A DNA stretch of 64,000 nucleotides, taken from NCBI GenBank assembly GCA_025174535.1, contig JALBUN010000013.1, positions 62,001 to 126,000 of the forward strand, given 5' to 3'. Numbering within the stretch: the first letter of the stretch is position 1; each line of letters begins with the position of its first letter. The position numbers were made by a program, and so were the translations under genes. Below are positions 55,601-64,000 of the stretch, in pieces. The notes beneath the pieces are model-generated. The model had not been told where the DNA came from. It made no database searches and was given only the letters and a program-made list of their open reading frames with translations. This DNA comes from Cantharellus purpuraceus (Eukaryota; Basidiomycota; Agaricomycetes; Cantharellales; Hydnaceae).

Positions 55601-56543
55601 AAGGGGCTCTCTGGGTACCATTGCCTTGGTGAGGTATGACTTGCTGTTGTCTGTAGGCGAGCGGAGGTCGCCCAGGGTGTACGTGCTATGTCACGAACCT
55701 GTGCGCACGTCTTTTTGATGGTCAAGTATCACTCGAGGAACCAAATTCGTGATGATGTAGACATTTCAATACGACGAGATTGTGAAGGAAGAGAAGGGAC
55801 GAGACGAGACGAGAAAGAAGCAAAAGCTGACTCAATGAATCAGAGGGAGAGATAAAAGGAAATATGACGCCCAGAAAGGCCTCGAGGCTTGGTATGCGAT
55901 TGCGGTGCCGTGGTGACGCGTACGTACCTTCACTATCACCCCTAAGTCCCTACTGGTCCAGGTGACTCCTGTGCGTAAATCAACCCCCCAGGCATCCAAA
56001 TATCTTCGGAATAAACCAATACATTGTTCACTATTCACATCATCGCAATAAGATCCCAAGCGACACGGACGATAGCATGTACACGCTCCAACAACCTCAA
56101 TCGCAACCCAAATACAATCCAACAACTAAAATTTAACCTAACCTACGACCCTCATGACAAAAGGTATATACAAAACACAGAGCTCTGAGTGGCGGGATGG
56201 ATGGCATCTGATCCTGCGGATACATCGCCCGGCCTTCCATGACCTAGTATATATTGGGTGTGGCAATGAATCATTTAACGGGACCGAAACCGCAGTTAAG
56301 ATAGGGGAAGGAAAGGGTGTATGACTTGTGAAAATACGTATGTGTAAGCATGATGCGCTGAGGTGGAGGGTAGGAGATATCGCATAATCCCCTGTTGAGG
56401 ATACTGAGTAAAGAGATAAAGTGGCTGGCTGGCGCCGTGGATAACAACACGCGGATTTGACTTAGAAAGAAGGGGGAATGGGAATCGATACATATGGGAT
56501 GAGCGGGGGATGCCACGAGTTTCGATGGTTAAGCTGATGGTGC
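52637..56543. other. ~3.9 kb without a confident gene
   Basis: Small ORFs only. The best candidates are 53687-53944 ('PESAVKLLKYFATGAFPWYQ') and 54230-54443 ('VYWSCRWMDLKLDDTP', 'AKTVYYFLLPLDVQIRRAE'), which look protein-like but match no family I recognise. They may be exons of an unassembled or decayed gene. Direct repeats at 54793-54951. Confidence 0.45.
54793..54951. repeat. Local direct repeats
   Basis: 'CGTATATATCCCACATAGCG' at 54793 recurs as 'CGTATATATCTCACACAGCG' at 54912, both followed by ACTGAG. 'AGATCATACTGTACAG' occurs at about 54880 and 54936. Confidence 0.7.
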
Positions 56544-57371
56544 TTAGGAAACCGGTACACTGTGTGCTACGGGTCTCACCGAACCGGGAAACGTCACCGT
56601 CAAAATACCATCATGCATAGATGCTTTCACGTCCTCCAGCTACAATAAAAAGATGTGTATTATGCACGTTGTTAGCGGAATGTTAACAGACCGAGAGAGC
56701 ATTTACCTTTGTGCCAACAGGCAATGGCACGACACGTTTAAACCGGCCGCGTTTAATCTCGCGGATCGTATACCTCTCCCTCAACTCTGGACAGCATCCC
56801 GGTGGCATGGATTTATCTCGCCTCTTTTCGTCCGTTCCTGAAACCACATGTGTATCCACTGTAGCCGCACCCTCTACACGCCCCATCCCCCCATCTTGTG
56901 CAACACCCGGCCCTGACGCAGACGTAGACGAAGTAGCGGAATTGGGCAAGTGCTGTCGGTGGCCCACCACAATCATGCGATTATCCAAGACGTCAATGTG
57001 TACATCCTCCTTGCGCAGCCCCGGAAGCTCAAAAGTAGCGGTCATCAAGGGCTGCGTTCCTGCTTCCGCTAATGATTCGAATAAGTCCATTCTGTACGAC
57101 ATGGAAACATGGAGAATTTGGGTCAATATAGTTATGGGGAAAGGGGGAGAACCCTGAGGCGTACGTACCTTGGTTTGAACCACAGAACTTCATGTCGTTG
57201 GATATTGTCATACGACCTGGTTAGTGGGGGCCTTGCGGCGTCCGACTGGAGTGCCACAGCATCGTTGATGATGTTTTGTATAGCGACGAGGTGTTCTCGA
57301 GGAAGAGATACGACAGGCTGTAGAAATGCGTAGAGTGCAGAGGAGATGTTCGAGCCATGGGTAAAAGACAT
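56544..57371 (-). CDS. Small heat-shock protein (Hsp20/alpha-crystallin)
   Basis: Start 'MSFTHGSNISSALYAFLQPV' at 57371. One intron (about 57167-57091, GTACGT...CAG) joins 'WFKPR' to 'MDLFESLAEAGTQPLMTATF'. The alpha-crystallin domain follows: 'ELPGLRKEDVHIDVLDNRMI', an inserted Ser/Gly-rich loop, 'YTIREIKRGRFKRVVPLPVG', and after a second intron 'VKASMHDGILTVTFPG', ending 'VRPVAHSVPVS' with TAA at 56544-56546. Hsp20 proteins bind unfolding clients as ATP-independent chaperones. The loop between the two halves of the domain is longer than usual. A TATA box lies shortly upstream. Confidence 0.92.
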
Positions 57372-57402
57372 CACCGCTCGCACGGAACAAACTCGCACAT
57401 CC

Positions 57403-57410
57403 TATATATA
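57403..57410 (-). promoter_or_regulatory. TATA box of the Hsp20 gene
   Basis: TATATATA lies 32 bp upstream of the Hsp20 start codon. No perfect heat-shock element (alternating GAA/TTC) was found close by, although GAATTC and TTCCAC occur at 57480-57505. Confidence 0.5.
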
Positions 57411-59129
57411 TCCAGCTCTGTGGCATAATGTGGCTGTGGCAGGGACGTCTGAGTCATACAGACCCGTTCTGCAATGGCGACTTCCACAATTTGAATTCCC
57501 CAGCGGCATGATAATAACTCAAAACGCAGATCCTGTGGCAGTGGCATGTTTGGGGCCGTATACAATTCGCAGTGCACTGCGATCTTCATGCCCTTATAAG
57601 TACACGCGGTTCAAATATTTCCTCCCGCAGCGGCGTGTCGGTATTGATGAACTTTGAGAAGGCGCAACGTAACAGGTCTCTGACAGGTCTGTGCAGAAAT
57701 GAGGATTTTCATTTTAACGGTAATATTTGACCCACAATAACAGCACTACGTGTGTCATCATAGGTTATGCTGGAGCAAATGAAGGGATCCTGGAGTGGTG
57801 CACCGATGAAACTGGGAGATTCACAAAAACCTTGGCAATGGACACTAACCTGTCAAGGAGTAGAGGAAGGAAGGGAGAGGATGAACTAGCCTAGAAAGAA
57901 CGACGCGCATACTACCTTGCCAAATCAATCATGGATGCCCAAGAGCGGATGCGGAGACAGAGGGAAGGACATTAGATGGAAAGGAGAAGGTGGAACGATG
58001 ATAGGGAAGCTCTAAAAGACTAAAATTTCAATTCTTAAAATTAAATTAAAACTAAAATTTAAACAAAAAATTTAATTCACAAATATCTTTCAAAAACACA
58101 GTTCAGTAGTACATACCTATTGTTGTGAAACACCGTCTACTGCGACAGCCACGTAATGAAGGTCACATACGACGATTCCGCATGCCTAGCTTCCAGTCTG
58201 ATAGATAGAAGTGGGGGGATAGAGTGGAATGGCAGACTGCCTATACATATCCAACGCATGGGAGACTCGGCGCAATTTATATTGAGATGAGTAAATGTAG
58301 GAATCCCTCGGGCCACCAAATTGCGTGAACGGAACAAGAGAAACTCTTATGTAAGGATTCTATGGCATTGTATATTCTTGATTACAAACCGTGGCCATCC
58401 TAAGAGGTAGAGGTTCTTGGTTAGATGAGTGTTGGATATATGGAGCACTTGCCCTGTCCCCAAACCCGGAGGCTCCTTGGTTTGATGGAGAATGTCTGTG
58501 GGACGGTCAAACGGAGAAAGCGTGAGGCATATCGATGATCGAAAGGAGAGTGTGAGATTATCCGTAAGAGAATCTGAGATTCATGCGTTATTAGTCCTGA
58601 GGCTAGGGATGGAAATAGTTGGAAGGCGGGAGCAGATGGTTCGCGCTTGAACGCGAATTTGGCTTTGGGAGCGCGGCATCTTCATAGTGTTTCGAGTTAA
58701 GACGACAGTTATTGCAATCACCGCATGTAAAAACGGGAACTGCATTGAGAGTGGTATGATTTTAAAGGTCAGAGAGCTGCTGGCATATGTAGGGAGATGG
58801 AAGGTGAGTCAACAGGACCCTCCCGCAGAATTCTGATGGAAGCGAAATGAATTCGGCAATTGGTCTTAGATGACATGCCCGACGGATATCATAGCACAGC
58901 ATCAGTGCGATGGGGTTTCTGAAACGCCGTAAATATGCATTTCTGATACAAGTTACAGCGTTTCTTCATTGCCTTGCGATATGTCAGAACTGAGCTTGAA
59001 GTCAGGGCACGTGACTTGTCACGCTGTCACGCAAGCACGCTCGTTGATACCGCCACAGTGACCACCCACCTGTATAGGCTGAGATCAATCCTCCTTTCTA
59101 CTCAGTGCCCAATCGCAAGGACCAAAGTA
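57411..59129. other. No gene seen (~1.7 kb intergenic)
   Basis: Contains a very AT-rich patch at about 58019-58080 made of AAATTT/TTAAAA units and otherwise only short ORFs without known features. Confidence 0.6.
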
Positions 59130-59813
59130 ATGACAGAAATGGATGTCGATGCTCCCGAGACCAGCGGGGGTACCAATACCGCTAAGGGTGCAATGGCGGT
59201 GCTGACGAAGGATGGCAAGAAACGGTTTGAGGTCAAGAAAGTAAGTCAGCGACGCTTGGATTCTTTTACTCCATTGCACTGCTGGCTATTATCTACGTCG
59301 CGGAATTTGTTCTCATTTGAGTTTTTCCTGATGCTTATTTTGGGAACGTTCACAGTGGAATGCTGTTGCGCTTTGGGCTTGGGGTAAATAGCAACAGTCA
59401 ATTACACGACGTTAGCCATTCACCTGAGTTGCATAGACATCGTCGTAGACAATTGTGCTATCTGTAGGAACCATATCATGGACCTTTGTAAGTTCTCTCA
59501 TATTCCATATCTGTCTTTTAAGTTTTGCGGCTAGGTATCGATTGTCAAGCGAACCAAGTTTCTGCCACCAGTGAAGAGTGCACAGCTGCATGGGGTATCT
59601 GCAACGTACGCATTTCCTGTCCCTTTGCACTAACAAAATATCGATTGGGCTTTTCCAGCATGCATTCCACTTTCACTGCATCTCGCGCTGGCTCAAGACG
59701 AGGAACGTATGTCCCTTGGACAACCGGGAGTGGGAGCTTCAAAAGTACGTTCCACGTCGTCGCCGTAGATAGATATTTCATGTTGACAACCTATGAACAG
59801 GTATGGGCGTTAG
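59130..59813 (+). CDS. RBX1: RBX1/ROC1 RING-box protein
   Basis: Start '[16 protein letters not shown]' at 59130. Exons give '[20 protein letters not shown]', '[13 protein letters not shown]', '[20 protein letters not shown]', 'GICN', then '[20 protein letters not shown]' and '[12 protein letters not shown]', with the stop at 59811-59813 after a final tiny exon. The RING-H2 Cys/His ligands are all present. RBX1 binds cullins and recruits the E2 in SCF-type ubiquitin ligases. About 110 residues long, as usual, with five GT-AG introns; the exon coding 'WNAVALWAW' is under 30 nt. Confidence 0.96.
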
Positions 59814-59946
59814 AATATATGTTCTTCCCTAGAATACCTACTACGTCTTCTGTTTTCTGTGATTTGATGCAAATGTACTAAATAGCATGCTACCACATCT
59901 TCGCGATGCTGGCTGTGACGCGTGACGCGTGATAGGTGACGAATAC

Positions 59947-60973
59947 ATGAAGTCGATTCAATTTCTATCTGTAAAAGTGTTAATTCGTACCCGTCAATAC
60001 TCTCAATTCCAAACTCGCTCTCGTGGCCAAATCGAACGGTCTCTGAGGTCGTTTGTTCTACGTGGGGGAATAGTGAATCATTTCTTTCACTCATGGTCGT
60101 GGTCCACGCGTGGCTCTCAACCTTCTGCATTATTACGGTTGCGAACGTTTTCAACGCCTCCGACGACCCTTCTTGATCCCTCTCGACCCTCACTGTTTTA
60201 TCATTTACTCCCACCACCAAATCCTATCTCCACTGACCTCCCAGCGTACGCAGTGTCGTTACTTGAACAACCGCCAAAGGATGCTCAAAGCCCAGCAATT
60301 ATGGGATGGCTTCCAGCCACTGTGAGATATGGGGGTGGAGAAGAGGCGGGTCTGGGTGACTTCAAAGAAAATCGTGAGTAAGAACAAGGCTTTATCCGAT
60401 TTCACCTTGAGGTTTCAAGTCGAGTGGACAATACATATTAATTGATGATGTCTTCCAAAGTTGGCTTTCTGGATGTTTTACATCAAGTCATACGCACGGC
60501 CATTGAAGAAAGGAATGATGAACGCTTGAAAGCTGAGGCTATGCAACTCGGTGAAGGTTGGATGCATGTTAACGGCCAGTGCTCTATGGAAGCTGGGATA
60601 TGCAAGAATACTAATGACCTGAATCTACCATTTAATTAGATGATAGGAAGCTTCCGGAGATGGGACGGATCAGTACGCCTGATGACATCATTGCGTCTGT
60701 GAGGGTTGAACGTGGAGAGGTGCGTGATCACTGATACTTCACGTTTTCCATGTTACTATTTAATTTGCACTGAATCACTTCTTATATTCTTACCTCTGCA
60801 ACCAATGAATCCGATAACTAAGTATATATTGACAAGGTTTCCCCCAGATACTTCCTGAGACTTACAATCCTATGCCAACATATAGGATTTGTACCACAGA
60901 CGGATTGACAAAGCTTTCCGAGGGCCTTGAGCAAAGGCTTGTAGAGACGCTCCATCAGATAGAAGGTCATTAG
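59947..60973 (+). CDS. Conserved fungal protein of unknown function, mitochondrial-like N-terminus
   Basis: The only in-frame upstream ATG is at 59947, 134 bp after the RBX1 stop. The N-terminus is basic and Ser/Thr-rich ('ALLRLRTFSTPPTTLLDPSR'), as in mitochondrial presequences. Then 'PSLFYHLLPPPNPISTDLPA', 'SPAIMGWLPATV', 'EEAGLGDFKEN', and after an intron 'GFLDVLHQVIRTAIEERND' and 'RLKAEAMQLGEGWMH'. Later exons give 'RKLPEMGRISTPDDIIASV', 'ILPETYNPMPTYRICT' and 'GLTKLSEGLEQRLVETLHQI', ending at TAG 60971-60973. I believe this architecture recurs in basidiomycetes, but I know no function. One intron may start with GC (about 60572, GCCAGT). Confidence 0.72.
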
Positions 60974-61813
60974 TCGCCGACCGGGATGAAAGAGTGAATC
61001 GTAACTACTCTCCGAGTCATCCTTGGATTGTGAGTATTCATTATGATGCTCTCCTTGATGTATTCTGAAGTGGCCGGCATCCATGGCCACCATGTACTAC
61101 AGAGTATAATTCGTCCTATTCACGATATTAGAAAAGTGTTATGCTACTCTGATGCAGCATAACACACATTGTCTCTCATCTTTTAACTCACGAAACCTCT
61201 GACGCGGTGCCATGCGCTATCTGGTTTTGTCGTGAAAGCACAAATAATATCCTTGACTGATATATGAAGCAATACTCGGACTTTCCTCAACCCCACTGCC
61301 ACAATATCATGTGACCCTTGGCATTCTGCCTCTAACGTCCAGCCAGTGGTTCATACAAAAATCAGCGACTAACCAGATGTCAACAAGCGCTATCCCTATT
61401 TCGACTTTCGCATGGCTTAATGTTCTGTTCTCGGGCAGATTTGTGAATCAAAATGGAAACACCTTACTACTAATAATATCAGCATGCCACGTCAGGAATG
61501 AGAAGAAGCGCGCTCCTTTAATAAGTGGCATGGATGATATCAGGACCTATGAGTGCTGATAACATGAAATGCCTGCTCCGAGTTAGTACCTGATGTGTTT
61601 CCAGGTGTCGCTTGATTGATACATTGTCCAACTGAACAGTCAAATCCATAGAGAAAATAAGCAAAGAAGACACGTCGGTTACATGAAAATCAACTTGTGA
61701 TCCCAAAATCTCTCGCTTTTCACAATATTGATCCTCTACCGCTTTGTCAAATCGCCAAATCAAGCACAGAGATCAAACCAACTTACTCGACATACTCAAT
61801 CCCACACCTCCTC
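60974..61813. other. No gene seen (convergent intergenic)
   Basis: 840 bp between two convergent 3' ends; only shadow ORFs, no recognised repeats. Confidence 0.6.
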
Positions 61814-64000
61814 TTAATTCGCCAATATATCCACCTTTCCGAAACTGAACTCACACCTCTGCACCTCGAGCGGCGGTTCCAACTCGGCTACCACCCCGCT
61901 CGCCGTTGTGGTATTGTGGGGATCCTGCTGGAGGACCTGCCTCTTTCCCTGATGAGGGGGCAGGGAGAGCGAGAGTGAGGGCCATTCAGGGGAGCGAGCG
62001 AGTTTGTATGTGTTGGGGTTGGAAGCGCGGACGAAGGAGAGCTAGAGTTTTGGATGGCATGGTTAGAGATTGTTGAGAAACTGCAGTCAAGTGCACCGCA
62101 CCCAGTATGCAATAAGCTCCTCACTGAACGCCGTTTCCACGGCATTCAAGCCGGTAAACACGGTTGACCCGTTGGGACTAGAGTAGAATACACGAGTCGG
62201 TATAGTTGGTTTCGCATATTCGATTCATCATATGTACCCAGTATTTGTACCCAAGAACCTACGCTTAGACATCAACTTGGGAATATACAAAGCATAGGGG
62301 GGGATGTGACAATCGACATACATCATCCAATTCTCAGCAGCATGTTCCACGTCAACGGTATCACCAAACGACGGGTTTGGCTGATTGTAGCGATACGCAA
62401 AGGAAGGAACATTTGTCTTTGCTGCAGTTCCCGCAAGAAGTTCACGCTTCACCGCGTAAGAATTCGATATCAGCAGATGCATTGAGTCTCTCCAAGAAGG
62501 AAACGGACGCCGCATCTAAATTGAAGTTCCCCAGTCATAGTGTCTCCCCGCAGCGTCGGGCTCGCGAACTCGCTTTCGGGATATTCATTAAGGAGTTCTT
62601 GAATGTCCCCAAGGGTGAGCGGGGGAAAGAGATGCTCAAGGTCAGAGGTGAGGTTTCCGCTATATGCTGTCTCGTTCGAGGTTGCGCTGTATATTCGACA
62701 AAATATAGTGTGCTTCATAATTAATAGACATGTCATACCCTGCCATAATAGGGACTTGTGCCCATCTTTCAGAGAGAATGGACTTGGTCGGGAACTCCGT
62801 AAAGACAGTGTTATCGAGAACAGGTATCCATTTGTTGAATAGCCCTGGGCTGTTTCACACTTTCTGAATGAGACACATCCATGCTAAAAAGGGAGGAATA
62901 AAGTAGTCTTACAAAAATTGACCACTAGAGTCCGAACTACGAACAAGTGCGCTCACGCTTGCGTTGCGGAGACAGGAGATTTGCTCTGCAGGGGTAGGAA
63001 GTGTACAGCTCGTGTTCTGGAGGACATACTCGAATAGTGGCTGTCAAGGTGAAAATCCAACAGATTAACAATAAACTCTTCCTAATACCCAGTTACTCAG
63101 AAAACATTTGCTCACCAGCTGCTGCTCTGGAGTGGGCAATCCCACCCTATATACACTCTGCGCAATAGCACCCGTAAACAACTCCGCTTTCCCCTCATGC
63201 GCTACGAGGTGCAGCTCCACCGAACTCCCTCCGGCACTCTGCCCGTTGATCGTCACCCGCCCTGGGTCCCCGCCAAATGCACTAATGTGCGCGTGCACCC
63301 ATCGCAGAGCCTCGAGCTGGTCGAGGAATCCGGCATTCATAGTACCTAGGGCGGGGTCAGAGAGAGCAGGGTGGGCCAGGAAGCCGAAGATGGTGAGGCG
63401 GTAGTAGATGGAAACGATGACGACGTTGGGGGATTGTTGGATCCAGTGGTCAAATGGCCTTGTGGGAAGGTATTTTGAGTATAGAAGGGGTGGCCATAAG
63501 TGTGTTCATACCAATTTGCAGGGTTTCCATATATATAGCCCTATTCTAGTTCTCAGTGATGCTTTGAAGTTCACTCGGGGTAAACAGGTGCTCACCCCAC
63601 CGTGTATGTAAATCAACACGGGTACTATAAATGAGCAAGTTGTGCACTTTGGTCAAGACCCATTACATAAATGCCTTACATTTACTCTCTGTGGCATTCA
63701 CAGGGGTATATATGTTGACCTTCAAGTTGTAGAATATCTTTACCAACGACAGCCTGCATCAACAGAATCCCACTCACCTTCAGGCAATCCTCGGACCCGG
63801 CACCACCTATATCAGTCACGAGCAATGAGCTTTAAACCCTCCTCCTAACCACATGACACAACATACCCGCGTCTCCATTTCCAGTGGTCCCCTGCACACA
63901 AAAGTCGGGGTATGTCGACGCATTCACTACGCGTTTATTCTGCCTCAGACGTTTTACATTTAATGGCACCGGCGCCCTGAAACGTTTTTCGCCAACCGGA
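61814..64000 (-). CDS. Type-B carboxylesterase/lipase, 5' end outside window
   Basis: The gene enters from the right edge already in frame ('PVGEKRFRAPVPLNVKRL', 'CVQGTTGNGDA'). It continues through 'GAGSEDCLKVNIYTP', 'VPVLIYIHGG' (oxyanion region), 'PFDHWIQQSPNVVIVSIYYR', 'NAGFLDQLEALRWVHAHISA' and the nucleophile elbow 'VTINGQSAGGSSVELHLV' (Ser). Later exons include 'LFNKWIPVLDNTVFTEFPT', 'PSFAYRYNQPNPSFGDTVDV' with 'EHAAENWMMY' (likely catalytic His), 'NAVETAFSEELIAYW' and 'LSFVRASNPNTYKL', ending 'FGKVDILAN' with TAA at 61814-61816. It hydrolyses carboxylic esters; fungal members are usually secreted, but the signal peptide region is not in view. Many short introns. Confidence 0.9.

Overview
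The window looks like part of a basidiomycete (Agaricomycetes-type mushroom) nuclear genome. The genes carry many short spliceosomal introns, the proteins read as fungal (VPS15, ThrRS, SerRS, RBX1, ALDH7, CPAF-like S41 peptidase, type-B carboxylesterase), and one gene belongs to the DUF6533 membrane-protein family, which is typical of mushroom-forming fungi. The species is not identified.

Left part (1-23 kb) is a retrotransposon nest. The 3' end of a Ty1/copia element (RNase H end plus an 820-bp LTR) is inserted into a reverse-oriented fragment of a Ty3/gypsy chromovirus. That fragment directly abuts a nearly complete chromovirus (2958-14877) with gag, protease, RT, RNase H, integrase and a C-terminal chromodomain. 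Between integrase and 3' LTR this element has an extra sense ORF of about 340 codons with no recognised function; the reverse fragment carries a second, decayed copy. The LTRs differ by a ~220-bp segment, gag and pol carry stops and frame changes, and CpG content jumps inside the integrase, so the element looks mosaic and currently inactive. Further right are an inverted repeat (15.2-15.9 kb), a solo copia LTR with an AAATA target-site duplication (20066-20873), a chromovirus LTR tail and a second, decayed copia element with a 165-bp LTR.

Two host genes sit within this nest: a DUF6533 seven-TM-like gene (minus, 16.2-17.3 kb) and an Scm3/HJURP-like CENP-A chaperone locus (plus, 17.8-19.9 kb) whose frame changes several times.

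Middle part (23-33 kb): VPS15 (minus), a 211-bp bidirectional promoter, cytoplasmic seryl-tRNA synthetase (plus), and a C2H2 zinc-finger gene (minus). A gene-poor stretch (33.1-40.9 kb) separates that zinc-finger gene from a divergently transcribed paralogue (plus, 40.9-42.0 kb).

Right part (42-64 kb): ALDH7-type aldehyde dehydrogenase (minus), secreted S41-family peptidase (plus), threonyl-tRNA synthetase (plus), a ~3.9-kb stretch without a confident gene, a small heat-shock protein (minus), RBX1 RING-box protein (plus), a conserved fungal protein of unknown function with a mitochondrial-like N-terminus (plus), and a type-B carboxylesterase cut by the right edge (minus). No operons, CRISPR arrays, rRNA or convincing tRNA genes were seen. 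Exon positions were read by eye from splice consensus and protein-family continuity, so outer gene boundaries are firmer than some internal junctions.
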